This document shows, in pieces, positions 26,332-34,285 of a stretch of 64,000 bases of DNA (positions are counted from its first letter, which is position 1; each line of letters begins with the position of its first letter). The stretch comes from Wansuia hejianensis (lineage in GTDB: Bacteria; Bacillota; Clostridia; Lachnospirales; Lachnospiraceae), in assembly GCF_014337215.1 (NCBI RefSeq), contig NZ_CP060635.1, positions 2,555,501 to 2,619,500 on the forward strand, read 5' to 3'. Both the position numbers and the translations under genes were made by a program. A model generated the notes under the pieces. That model was not told the origin of the DNA. It made no database searches and worked only from the letters and a program-made list of their open reading frames with translations.

Positions 26332-27510
26332 TCACAGTTCCAATGGATAGCTTCCAAATTTGTGAACTGTTTCTACCATCGTTAAAAAGTTCTTGGCCGT
26401 TGTGGGATAACCGATCGTATTGGAACTGGACACAATATGGCCGCCGCCGCCCGAGGCTTTCCGCATCACCTGTTTCGTCTCTTCAATCACATCCTCCGGC
26501 GTACCAAAAGGAAGCGTATGGGCACAGTCTACATTTCCCATTAAAAGAACCTTTTCTCCATACAGTTTTTTGATCAGTTCAATATCCATTCCCGCACCCG
26601 GGTCCACACTCTGGTAGCCGTCGATTCCCATGGCAAAAAATTCATCCGCGAACTGCATGATATTGCCGTCGGTATGCTTCAGCACCAGAACATCGTGCTG
26701 ATGGCACAGATCAACGACCGCCCTGATCTGAGGGATCATAAATTCCCGCAGCAGGCGCGGTGAAAAGATCGGGCCGTTGGAGGCCGCCCAGTCCGTGGCG
26801 ATCATAATGCAGTCCACTCCGATTTCTATATACCGTTTCGCCGCGTTCAGTGAAAATGCCAGATAATCGTCACATAATCTGTGCGCCAGCTCTTCATCGG
26901 CGTAGAAGACTTCCATGAAATTTGCATAAAAGCTCCTGTAGGAAGGAATCAGATCCGGAAGCTTGGCCATGATAAACATGTCTTTTCCGGCATGTTTTAC
27001 TGCGTACTTTGTGGAATCAAACCTGCTCTCATGTACTGCAAAATTACTTTTTTCAAGGGCATCCAGATGCTCCCGAATCGCTCCATAATCCTCATCTGTA
27101 TCCGATTTTTCCGAGGAATCCACTTCGTGGGCCGTATCATTCTCCGGCTTATAGACAAACTTTGCCCAATGCCCTGTATCCTGATCAACCGTCGTCCAGC
27201 TGTTTTCCGTCACATCTTTATAGATGACGCTGCCGTCATCCGCAGGATCCAGTTCGGTGCACAGAAGATCCAGGCCGCTTTTTCTAAACACTTCCACCGT
27301 ATCTGCAGAAAGCCGTTCGATAAATTCGGCGCGGTTCTCTTCCGCCATGCACTCAGCCATATAATGCTTAAGCCAGCCGCCTTCTCCAGTGACAGCCTGC
27401 CTACCCAGTATTTCGCTGGAAACCGGAGACATGATATGCATCTCCCCCACCGGCACCCTGTCCGCCTCTTTATGCGCATAGGCGAGTTTTACTCTTTCTT
27501 TTGAAGTCAT
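26332..27510 (-). CDS. Uroporphyrinogen-decarboxylase-family protein (MtaA/CmuA-like)
   Basis: A 392-residue TIM-barrel protein of the UroD superfamily: MTSKERVKLAYAHKEADRVPVGE at the start, CIMIATDWAASNGPIFSPRLL, VLVLKHTDGNIMQFADEFFAMGIDGYQSVDPGAGMD and LLMGNVDCAHTLPFGTPEDV. True HemE enzymes are shorter and have different arginine motifs, so heme synthesis is unlikely. Related proteins are corrinoid or zinc methyltransferases, and unassigned members are common inside clostridial sugar operons. It lies between the transporter genes and the cyclase gene. Function unassigned; demethylation of an O-methylated substrate is a possibility only. Confidence 0.8.
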   Translation of the reverse strand: MTSKERVKLAYAHKEADRVPVGEMHIMSPVSSEILGRQAVTGEGGWLKHYMAECMAEENRAEFIERLSADTVEVFRKSGLDLLCTELDPADDGSVIYKDVTENSWTTVDQDTGHWAKFVYKPENDTAHEVDSSEKSDTDEDYGAIREHLDALEKSNFAVHESRFDSTKYAVKHAGKDMFIMAKLPDLIPSYRSFYANFMEVFYADEELAHRLCDDYLAFSLNAAKRYIEIGVDCIMIATDWAASNGPIFSPRLLREFMIPQIRAVVDLCHQHDVLVLKHTDGNIMQFADEFFAMGIDGYQSVDPGAGMDIELIKKLYGEKVLLMGNVDCAHTLPFGTPEDVIEETKQVMRKASGGGGHIVSSSNTIGYPTTAKNFLTMVETVHKFGSYPLEL

Positions 27511-27544
27511 CTTCTACCTCCTCTATTCTAATTTTATTTTCAGT

Positions 27545-28246
27545 TTATTTTTCTACCAGGGCGACGGCTCTGACCGGGCTCCCACTGCTTTGCTCCACAT
27601 TCAGCGGCAGGCAGATAAAATAAGACAGTGCCGGGAGCAGATCCAGGTTTGCGACATTTTCCATGATTAAAATATCGTTATCCAGCAATATATAGTGGCA
27701 CCAGTAACGGTCTGTGCCGTCATAATCCAGGGCAATGGCGTCATTTCCCACGATCTTCACCTTTCTGGAAAGCAAATATTCCGCCGCGCTTTTTCCAAGA
27801 CCTGAATAACCGGCGTTGATGGACTCCAGATCTCCGTTCCTCCAGGCGTTCATCAGCCCGAAGTTAAAGAACACCACATCTCCCTTTCTGATTTCTATGT
27901 GCTGTTTCTCCCAGCTCCGTATATCTACATCGGTCACCTCATAGTTTCTTGGATGATCAGAAAAGTCCAGAGTAACGCACCGGCCCATGAAATGCCGGAG
28001 CGGAATCTCGGGCATAAACACATGTCCCGGTCCCTCCTGAATAAAGTGTGCCGGAGAATCTATATGGGTCCCGCAGTGTTCATGTATTTTCAGCTGGTAA
28101 TTCAGAGAGCCTTTCTCATAATCCTCCCACAGGACATGCTCAAACGGCGCATGGGTCGGCCAGATCGGCATACCCTCCTGGTACATGTGGGACAGATCCA
28201 CAATCTCAAATTCTTCCATGACTTTGCAGAAATCTTCGATTTTCAT
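27545..28246 (-). CDS. Cyclase-family metal-dependent hydrolase (kynurenine-formamidase-like)
   Basis: 233 residues. The metal motif HEHCGTHIDSPAHF (HxGTHxDxPxH type) near residue 65 and the opening FEIVDLSHMYQEGMPIWPTH identify the cyclase/KynB superfamily. Members hydrolyse formyl-amides, isatins and cyclic or lactone-like compounds. In this operon a ring-opening or lactone-hydrolysis step upstream of the sugar-acid enzymes would fit; this is inference. I chose the ATG at 28244-28246 because AAAGGAGG lies just before it. A family-wide alternative start lies 30 bases upstream. Confidence 0.85.
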   Translation of the reverse strand: MKIEDFCKVMEEFEIVDLSHMYQEGMPIWPTHAPFEHVLWEDYEKGSLNYQLKIHEHCGTHIDSPAHFIQEGPGHVFMPEIPLRHFMGRCVTLDFSDHPRNYEVTDVDIRSWEKQHIEIRKGDVVFFNFGLMNAWRNGDLESINAGYSGLGKSAAEYLLSRKVKIVGNDAIALDYDGTDRYWCHYILLDNDILIMENVANLDLLPALSYFICLPLNVEQSSGSPVRAVALVEK

Positions 28247-28259
28247 AGATATCCTCCTT

Positions 28260-29300
28260 TCACCCTTCAAAATCAATTAATATCTTCAGCGCATTCTTAT
28301 CTGTTCTGGCGTGGTGAAATGCCTCTACCGCTTTTTCTTTCGGATATATCTCGGAAATCATCTGCATGAGCTGCTCATTCAGCACGCCCCTGTTTACCAG
28401 CTTCACCGCTTCACTCATGCTTCTGGAACAGGAATTCCGGACTCCCAGGAAATTAATTTCGTTAAATATAATCCTGCTCACGTTGAAATCGTGAAAATTC
28501 ACGCCCGGCATTCCCACCTGTACCAGCGTGGCCCCAGGCTTAACCATGTCCAGGCAGTCCTGAAATCCGCCCTCGACGCCAGAGACCTCGAATACCTTGT
28601 CAAACAGCTTTCCACGTGTGAGCTGTGCGCACTGCCTGCTGAAGTCTTCTGACTTCCGGTCGAGCACTGTAAATCCAAACCGCTTGCCAGTTTCAATCCT
28701 TCCATCATTGATTTCCGACAGAACCACTCTGGCTCCGGACAGCCGTGCCACCATGCCGATCAGCAGGCCAATGGTTCCGCAGCCTGATATGAACACCTCT
28801 TCTCCGGCCTGGACTTTTGCTCTTCTGACATCATGCACGCCGATCGTCAAAGGCTCTACCAGTGCTGCCGCTCTCATATCTACGTCATCCTCAAAACGCA
28901 GCAGCCTGTCGGCGCGGACTTTTATGTATTCTCTGAACATCCCGTGGATTTCTGTTCCCATAATCTTCACGTGTTCGCAGAGATTCTCTCTCCCATTACG
29001 GCAGTTGTCACAGACCCCGCAGCCATTCACTGCATGTACGGTTACCTTGTCGCCTGGTTTCAGGTCCGCCCTTCTCTTTGAATGAATCTGGCAGACGGTC
29101 CCGCAGCATTCATGGCCCAGGATCAGCGGAACCTTTGCCCTGGCATTATCCCCCGCGATAATATGAAGATCCGAACCGCAGATGCCTGCGTACTTAATTC
29201 TCACCACCGCCTCTTCTTCTCCGCACACCGGCAGCTCATCCTCAATCAGTTCCAGCTTCCCAATTTCGGGCATTAACAAAGATTTCATACCTTTAACCAT
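28260..29300 (-). CDS. Zinc-dependent alcohol/polyol dehydrogenase (threonine/sorbitol dehydrogenase type)
   Basis: A 346-residue medium-chain dehydrogenase. The catalytic zinc ligands lie in AGICGSDLH and GHECCGTV, the structural zinc Cys cluster in GCGVCDNCRNGRENLC, and the Rossmann motif is GCGTIGLLIG. It oxidises a secondary alcohol of a sugar, polyol or cyclitol with NAD(P)+. It is the first gene of the operon, directly behind a TTGACA-N17-TAAGAT promoter divergent from the DeoR regulator gene, so its substrate is probably the transported compound. Confidence 0.9.
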   Translation of the reverse strand: MVKGMKSLLMPEIGKLELIEDELPVCGEEEAVVRIKYAGICGSDLHIIAGDNARAKVPLILGHECCGTVCQIHSKRRADLKPGDKVTVHAVNGCGVCDNCRNGRENLCEHVKIMGTEIHGMFREYIKVRADRLLRFEDDVDMRAAALVEPLTIGVHDVRRAKVQAGEEVFISGCGTIGLLIGMVARLSGARVVLSEINDGRIETGKRFGFTVLDRKSEDFSRQCAQLTRGKLFDKVFEVSGVEGGFQDCLDMVKPGATLVQVGMPGVNFHDFNVSRIIFNEINFLGVRNSCSRSMSEAVKLVNRGVLNEQLMQMISEIYPKEKAVEAFHHARTDKNALKILIDFEG

Positions 29301-29527
29301 TGTCCTTTCTTGATTAAATTGTTATTTTATGGTTTTATTCTGATTCATTTTTGATGTTTTTTTGATACACCCATCTTACGCCCGCCCCGCTGAATTGTCA
29401 ATACTTTTGTGTATTTCTCTGTTTTTTCTGATTTTACCATGTATTTATTGTTAATTATTCACAATAACCCATTTGGGATCTAATTTTGAGATGGTTAAAT
29501 TATTGTTCTATTTTGGTTAATTTCTTC
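29301..29527. other. AT-rich control region between the operon and its divergent DeoR regulator
   Basis: No gene. On the minus strand near the dehydrogenase start there are repeated ATCAAAAA/AATCAAGAA words (29285-29372), and near 29450-29515 related words with GTTAAT-ATTGTT. These are candidates for DeoR operators, which are often repeated short AT-rich sites. Confidence 0.4.
29373..29401 (-). promoter_or_regulatory. Promoter of the 11-gene uxu/iol operon
   Basis: Minus strand TTGACA (29396-29401), 17-bp spacer, TAAGAT (29373-29378). Confidence 0.75.
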
Positions 29528-29556
29528 TTGCCAACATCTGACATTTATGATACTAT
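29528..29556 (+). promoter_or_regulatory. Promoter of the divergent DeoR gene
   Basis: TTGCCA (29528-29533), 17-bp spacer, TACTAT (29551-29556), 55 bp before the start codon. Confidence 0.65.
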
Positions 29557-29611
29557 GACCATATCAGTAAAAGAAATTCAACCATGAGTATTGGATCTGC
29601 GAGGTATAAGC

Positions 29612-30406
29612 ATGAAACTCGAACGTGTACATAATATTGCTGACTATATCAGCAAACAGCAATTTGTCACCATACCTGAGCTGTGTGAAAAATTTCAGGT
29701 TTCCATCAATACCGTGAGACGTGATTTAACAATTCTGGAAGAAGAGGGGAAGATAGAGAAAATATACGGCGGGGCCAGATTGGCCGAGGAAAAGGATGAA
29801 AATACAACCGCACCGCCAAAAAATATGCTTCGTCCCTTCCTGGAACGGACGGTAAAAAATCCGGCCGCCAAGGAGGCGATCGCCAAAGCCGCCGCCAGGC
29901 TGATCAGCGAAGGGGACACAATCTATATAGATACCGGCACCTCAACGACTCCTCTGTTGAATTATATTACTTCGCTGAAACACCTGAATATCATTACAAA
30001 CAGTGTAAAAGTCATGAACCAGTGTCTGGGCCTGCCCCAGTTCAACACGATCTGCCTGCCGGGTGTGATGAAGCACGCCACCGCCTCTGTCATCGGAGAC
30101 CAGTGCCTGAAGGCGATCGACCTGTACCATATTGACAAGGCTTTCATGGCATGCTCCGCTTTTTCACTGCAGTTAGGAGCCAGCAATTCTTCGGTTGAGG
30201 AATACACCATCAAGCAGAAGATCTTATCCCGTTCGTCCAAGCATTATCTGCTGGTGGATCACACAAAGTTTGACTGCTCTTCCCTTATGGTATTCGCGCA
30301 GCCCAATGAATTTGACTGCATCATAACTGACGAGAAGCCGCCTTTGAAATATCAGGAATATTTTGAAAGAAACGAGATACAGTATATTCTTTGTGGAACA
30401 GCGTGA
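29612..30406 (+). CDS. DeoR/GlpR-family transcriptional regulator
   Basis: 264 residues. The DeoR helix-turn-helix (HNIADYISKQQFVTIPELCEKF, VSINTVRRDLTILEEEGKIEKIYGG) is followed by the phospho-sugar sensor domain (IYIDTGTSTTPLL, NIITNSVKVMNQC, VEEYTIKQKILSRSSKHYLLVDHTKF). It is transcribed away from the 11-gene sugar-acid operon and is its most likely regulator, presumably a repressor released by a phosphorylated intermediate. I chose the ATG at 29612 with GAGGT before it; an in-frame TTG at 29591 is less likely. The last codons lie in a GAACAGC-GCTGTTC hairpin that also occurs in the dispersed repeat. Confidence 0.93.
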   Translation: MKLERVHNIADYISKQQFVTIPELCEKFQVSINTVRRDLTILEEEGKIEKIYGGARLAEEKDENTTAPPKNMLRPFLERTVKNPAAKEAIAKAAARLISEGDTIYIDTGTSTTPLLNYITSLKHLNIITNSVKVMNQCLGLPQFNTICLPGVMKHATASVIGDQCLKAIDLYHIDKAFMACSAFSLQLGASNSSVEEYTIKQKILSRSSKHYLLVDHTKFDCSSLMVFAQPNEFDCIITDEKPPLKYQEYFERNEIQYILCGTA

Positions 30407-30410
30407 GCTG
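30388..30410 (+). repeat. Hairpin head of the dispersed repeat
   Basis: GGAACAGCGTGAGCTGTTC spans the stop codon of the DeoR gene and matches the hairpin that begins the repeats at 20643 and 51047; the GC-rich body is absent here. Confidence 0.5.
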
Positions 30411-30437
30411 TTCTCTGAGCCGTACTGTGAATAAAGA

Positions 30438-30481
30438 AAAACAGCGTGGCAATGAATTTTTTTCATTACACACGCTGTTTT
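30438..30481. terminator. Bidirectional terminator between the DeoR and HEPN genes
   Basis: AAAACAGCGTG/CACGCTGTTTT stem with an inner AATGAA/TTCATT stem and T-runs on both sides. A related hairpin is at 38116-38154. Confidence 0.8.
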
Positions 30482-30488
30482 GGTAAAG

Positions 30489-30875
30489 TTACATTTTCTT
30501 CAGCCGGTTGACCGTATCATACATAATGGACAAGCATTTCTGAAATTCTGCCTCTGTGACAGTATAGAAATCATCACCCGGATATTTCGCAACATAATAA
30601 AAATCAGTCGGATATGCCAGCCCAACTGTATCCAATTCCAGCTCCGGATTCAGATCGTTCAGTTTGGAGGCTATCTTCTTCATATTACGTTTTCTCATCA
30701 AATCCGAGACATCCTCTTCCACAGCTAGGCGATCCAGATATCCTTTCAGGTATTTTTCAGTGACCTGCTGGGCCTGCACGGCCAGCTGGTTATAGAAGCT
30801 GCTTCCCGTTTTCAGAACAGATTCCAAATATTCCAAATCATTTTCAGCAATATCCAGATACGTATTACGAATCAT
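30489..30875 (-). CDS. HEPN-domain protein, toxin half of an MNT/HEPN pair
   Basis: A 128-residue all-helical protein with HEPN features: YLDIAENDLEYLESVL, FYNQLAVQAQQVTEKYLKGYL and the C-terminal YVAKYPGDDFYTVTEAEFQKCL. HEPN toxins of this class are RNases with an R-x4-6-H motif. Here the expected THNL-like segment reads MRKRNMKKI, so the catalytic His appears to be replaced by Arg. It overlaps the nucleotidyltransferase gene by four bases (ATGA), so the two are coupled. It may be an inactivated or a differently acting member. Confidence 0.85.
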   Translation of the reverse strand: MIRNTYLDIAENDLEYLESVLKTGSSFYNQLAVQAQQVTEKYLKGYLDRLAVEEDVSDLMRKRNMKKIASKLNDLNPELELDTVGLAYPTDFYYVAKYPGDDFYTVTEAEFQKCLSIMYDTVNRLKKM

Positions 30876-31237
30876 CCCTGGACCTCCAATATCAATATTT
30901 TATCCCGTTCCAGGACCGTATCAAAGACTGATGCTCCTGTGACCGTTTCCTCATTCTTATATACCACATCTGTCCTCACGCCCTGAACCGGTTCGTCCAG
31001 CGTCCAGCGGATATCAGCCGCAAGCTCACGGTCCTTCAGCCTGTGCTCTGTGCAGACTAAAAGATCCACATCGCTGCTGCTGCGCACCTCTCCTCGGGCA
31101 CAGCTGCCAAAAAGATAGACTTTTTTCAGGTCCGGAAGACCGGAGTCCAGTAAATACTGCAGATCAGATTCTATCTTCTCCACGAACCGTTTGGGAAGAT
31201 GTTGATAATTTTCTCTGTACTTCACCACTTTTTTCAC
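30872..31237 (-). CDS. MNT-type nucleotidyltransferase, antitoxin half of an MNT/HEPN pair
   Basis: 121 residues. The polymerase-beta-type active site is clear: LFGSCARGEVRSSSDVDLL (GS-x10-DxD) near residues 43-61. Stand-alone minimal nucleotidyltransferases paired with HEPN proteins act as antitoxins, in characterised cases by AMPylating the HEPN partner. The gene starts 34 bases after the GntR stop, so it belongs to the same transcript. A decayed second copy of the motif region is found near 38226-38270. Confidence 0.88.
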   Translation of the reverse strand: MKKVVKYRENYQHLPKRFVEKIESDLQYLLDSGLPDLKKVYLFGSCARGEVRSSSDVDLLVCTEHRLKDRELAADIRWTLDEPVQGVRTDVVYKNEETVTGASVFDTVLERDKILILEVQG

Positions 31238-31271
31238 TGAAAAACTCCTCCCGGCACATAGCCCAGGCCCG

Positions 31272-32024
31272 TCAGGCGTCTACAAACAGAAATGCCCGCT
31301 TATCCCTGACTTCCACGTTAATATTAACCTTTTCCCCGCGAAACGCAAATTCATTCAAAATAAACGGAACCCCATTGCTGGTCTTATGCACGTCAGACAC
31401 AATCAAAAGCGGATGCCATTTCCCCACCTTCAGCAGCTTGCAGTCCGAGTCTGTGGGGAAGTCCGTCTTAATATTCTCAACAATAGAATCGGTACTATAG
31501 CCACAATATTTCAGCAATTCAAACAGAGAAGAGCTTTCCAGATTTTCCTTCGTCACAAATTTTGCCGCCTCCGGCAGGATAAATGCCTTATGGATACACG
31601 TAGGCTCTCCTTCTACATAGGTCAGCCGGTACACATACAATAATTCCGCCACATTCTCCGGAAGACAGAGCATCTCCCGCAGATACGCAGTCGTCTTTAT
31701 ATTTTCGCAGGATATGATATCCATGTGATACTGATACCCTTTTTCTTCGATCTGCTCCCGGAAGCTCTGTATTCTGTTGGTACTCACATCCAGCTTAATC
31801 GGGGACACAAACGTCCCCTTCCCCTGCACACGGTAAAGCAGGCCGTCATTGACAAGGTGATTGACGACCGCCCTCACCGTCATACGGCTGAGCCCATATA
31901 ACTGGGCAAGCTCATTCTCAGACGGAATCTTCTGATCCGGTCCCCACTTATGATTCTTCAAATCCGACCGCAGGATCTTGTCCAATTGTTCGTGCAGAGG
32001 TATTGCACTAGTTTTATCTAACAT
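31272..32024 (-). CDS. GntR-family regulator with UTRA sensor domain
   Basis: 250 residues. The GntR winged helix (IPLHEQLDKILRSDL, KIPSENELAQLYGLSRMTVR) is followed by a UTRA ligand domain (GKGTFVSPIKLDVSTN, LLYVYRLTYVEGEPTCIHKAF, FAFRGEKVNINVEVRDKRAF). Such HutC-type regulators respond to small metabolites, often sugar phosphates. It heads the MNT/HEPN transcript and precedes the six-gene rpiB-transketolase operon. The decayed copy at 38281-38385 encodes 33 residues nearly identical to its C-terminus. Confidence 0.93.
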   Translation of the reverse strand: MLDKTSAIPLHEQLDKILRSDLKNHKWGPDQKIPSENELAQLYGLSRMTVRAVVNHLVNDGLLYRVQGKGTFVSPIKLDVSTNRIQSFREQIEEKGYQYHMDIISCENIKTTAYLREMLCLPENVAELLYVYRLTYVEGEPTCIHKAFILPEAAKFVTKENLESSSLFELLKYCGYSTDSIVENIKTDFPTDSDCKLLKVGKWHPLLIVSDVHKTSNGVPFILNEFAFRGEKVNINVEVRDKRAFLFVDA

Positions 32025-32345
32025 ATATTCACTCTATCCCCAACTCTGCCTCAAAGGAGCAGAAGCAGACCTTCCTTTCAGTTACAAACCGGGAGCACCC
32101 CGCGTCCCTTTCAGGGCATCCGCGGTAAATTCCTCTCTTTAAACTCAAGATAATTATACGCAAATATACTGCTTTTTTCAAGAACCGATTATACTTCCCG
32201 ATATTCATTCTGTATGATCCAAATACTCATCAGGGCAAACGCGTGTGTATATGCTGCTATAACCAGAAAGCCTGGGGAAGCGGGGCAGCGTGTTCCTCAG
32301 AGCGGCGGACACCTGCAGGCCTGTTAGAAGTTCTTAAACAAAGGC
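32025..32345. other. Intergenic region upstream of the GntR operon
   Basis: No gene is supported. It holds the GntR promoter and, at 32090-32130, a GC-rich CCCCGCGTCCC-TTTCAGGGCATC stretch that may be a very decayed member of the dispersed repeat. Confidence 0.5.
32153..32181 (-). promoter_or_regulatory. Promoter of the GntR-MNT-HEPN operon
   Basis: Minus strand TTGAAA (32176-32181), 17-bp spacer, TATAAT (32153-32158), about 130 bp before the GntR start. Confidence 0.7.
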
Positions 32346-32388
32346 TGCCCTTCAAAATCCGGCTTTCCAGGCCGGATTTTGAAGGGCA
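32346..32388. terminator. Terminator hairpin after rpiB
   Basis: Perfect 18-bp stem (32346-32363 with 32371-32388) with a 7-nt loop. It contains TTCAAAATCC and GGATTTTGAA, and lies 25 bp past the rpiB stop. Confidence 0.75.
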
Positions 32389-32413
32389 CTGAGTGTCCCT
32401 TTCCCCCAACCCA

Positions 32414-32854
32414 CTACCTCTCGTTATCGTATTCTACAAATGCATCAACCTTCGCCTGTGACGCACACCCCGGCACGAATTCACTGGTAAGAAACGCTTC
32501 TGTCAATTCCTCTCGCAATTTATTGCCTATTGTGAACGCTCCCATACAGGCAATATTCGCATCGTTGCTGAGACGTGCCCTTTTTGCGGAATAGATATCC
32601 GACAGCAGTGCCGCGTAGGCTCCTTTTACTTTGTTTGCCGCCAAAGAAACTCCTATTCCAGTGCCGCAGATCAGAATTCCCCTATCGTGTTTTCCGGCGG
32701 CTACCGCCTCTGCGACGCGGATCGCCACGTTCGCGTAGATAGGATCATCACTGCCAAAGTCAGTTACTTCACCCAGTTTCCTGCTTTCTATAAAGCGGAT
32801 CAATTCTTCTTTAGCAGACTGGGCATTCGGGTCACAGCCAATTGCTATTTTCAT
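32414..32854 (-). CDS. RpiB/LacAB-family sugar-phosphate isomerase
   Basis: A 146-residue Rossmann-like isomerase with the conserved MKIAIGCDPNAQSAKEEL start, phosphate loop YANVAIRVAEAV and the catalytic Cys in ICGTGIGVSLAANK near residue 64. RpiB interconverts ribose 5-phosphate and ribulose 5-phosphate. Paralogues work on allose 6-phosphate, galactose 6-phosphate or erythrulose 4-phosphate. It is the last gene of an operon with a transaldolase-like enzyme and a transketolase subunit, so a pentose or tetrose phosphate is the likely substrate. Confidence 0.88.
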   Translation of the reverse strand: MKIAIGCDPNAQSAKEELIRFIESRKLGEVTDFGSDDPIYANVAIRVAEAVAAGKHDRGILICGTGIGVSLAANKVKGAYAALLSDIYSAKRARLSNDANIACMGAFTIGNKLREELTEAFLTSEFVPGCASQAKVDAFVEYDNER

Positions 32855-32890
32855 TTATATGCCTCCTGTATCTATACTCTGAAGCTTGCA

Positions 32891-34195
32891 TCATTTCGCG
32901 CCGTTCGCTGCGTTCATAAATCTTCTCTGATAGGATACGACCTGGTTTGCGCTGGAAAATCTGGCCAGATAATTTGGTTCCGCAGTCAGGACTACCCTGC
33001 CTGCCATGTCGCCGTACTCTTCGGAGGAAAGCAGCCTGTCGATATCGTAATAATTATAATCCCCTTCCATGCTGCAGATGATCAGACGCGTATCCTCCAG
33101 ATTGGTCTGCCGGAGAAGCCGCAGGTTCTGGCGGATTCCGTCAAGGCCGTCTGACCCCTCCGGATTGTTAATATTTCGCTGGTCAATGAGAATTTCCGCT
33201 TTTTCCTTAACAGTGAGCAAATCCACCCCTTCTTCTCCGGCCGCGAAATAATCTTTGGCAACCATATAGCTGCGCAGGTCTTCCAGATACTTTTTCTGTC
33301 CGGTCAGACTGTAGATGTCCAGATAGTTTTTAATCTCCTGAGACTGCATGAGGCGGTGGCGGATAAAGCTGTTGATGAAATACGGGCGGGCCTGGAGAGC
33401 CAGAGCAGTCTGAGCCGGTTCAAACATCAGGGTGAAGTTCACCCGGTATCCGTGCTCATGGAGCATTAGAGCCAGATTGTGCCCACGAAAGGCGTCTTCT
33501 GTCGTGACTTCGTTATACCTGCGGGATAACCTTTTATCCCCTGTGAGCAGCTCGTCCACATTCTTCCGGTTAACCGGACCGGTATGGGGCACCTTGATCA
33601 CCACCCGGTACTCAGAAAGCAGCTCTTTAAACCTGGCTGCTTCTTCCAGGATTTCGGCATCGCTTTTTTTGAAGGGGTCATTCAGCTCCACACTGATATC
33701 ACATCCCGGCCCAAGGATGCGGCCCAGCTCTACCATGACTTCATCGCGCGTCTGAAACTTATTACCCACATTTGCCTCAGGATTATTAATAAACAGGTCG
33801 TAAATGATTCCCGGATTGCAGGTCAGATTTGCCAGCAGGCCCGATATGGGCGCTACTTCATAGGGATTCGCGCTGTCGGCTGAAAACAGCAGGTTAGTGG
33901 GCCTTTTGATCCCATTCCTGTCATAAGAGATATTTCTCTTCAGGTTAGCGCGCAGAACCCGGTCGCTGCTCAGTTCCAGTTCAATTTGAAAGCCGGCCGG
34001 AGTCTCACCGGCCGGAGTTTTGAAACAATCTATAACCTTTTTAAACTCTTCCGTAACCCCGATATATTCCGCCGTTCCCTCCAGCGCTTTAAACTCGCCA
34101 GCGGCCAGCGGCAGGTCCAATATGCGCGCCGCATAATCTTCTTCTCCTCTGACTGCCTTTAAACCGAGATTGCGGATTGATGATTTAATAACCAT
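32891..34195 (-). CDS. Transaldolase-family protein, long form
   Basis: 434 residues. The central TIM-barrel part carries transaldolase signatures: SGLLANLTCNPGIIYDLF, VVIKVPHTGP with a Schiff-base Lys candidate, and VNFTLMFEPAQTALALQARPYFIN. Short transaldolases have about 215 residues and classical ones about 320, so the extra N-terminus (about 100 residues) and C-terminus are unusual. It may be a transaldolase or a fructose-6-phosphate-aldolase-like enzyme acting on a different ketose. I chose the ATG at 34193-34195 with GGAGG upstream; an in-frame start 27 bases earlier is possible. Confidence 0.8.
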   Translation of the reverse strand: MVIKSSIRNLGLKAVRGEEDYAARILDLPLAAGEFKALEGTAEYIGVTEEFKKVIDCFKTPAGETPAGFQIELELSSDRVLRANLKRNISYDRNGIKRPTNLLFSADSANPYEVAPISGLLANLTCNPGIIYDLFINNPEANVGNKFQTRDEVMVELGRILGPGCDISVELNDPFKKSDAEILEEAARFKELLSEYRVVIKVPHTGPVNRKNVDELLTGDKRLSRRYNEVTTEDAFRGHNLALMLHEHGYRVNFTLMFEPAQTALALQARPYFINSFIRHRLMQSQEIKNYLDIYSLTGQKKYLEDLRSYMVAKDYFAAGEEGVDLLTVKEKAEILIDQRNINNPEGSDGLDGIRQNLRLLRQTNLEDTRLIICSMEGDYNYYDIDRLLSSEEYGDMAGRVVLTAEPNYLARFSSANQVVSYQRRFMNAANGAK

Positions 34196-34285
34196 TTTCT
34201 CTTTTTTCCTCCCATATAACATTCTTCTGCATATTTTTGAATCTGCCGTCCGATATCCGTACTCCGGCGCACGCCAGCAATGACC

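Noticed and set aside
26332..27510. Heme biosynthesis gene hemE
   Set aside because: Length and motifs differ from HemE and no other heme gene is nearby.
32346..32388. A riboswitch
   Set aside because: It is a plain perfect hairpin past the end of rpiB with no conserved aptamer-like core; a terminator explains it.
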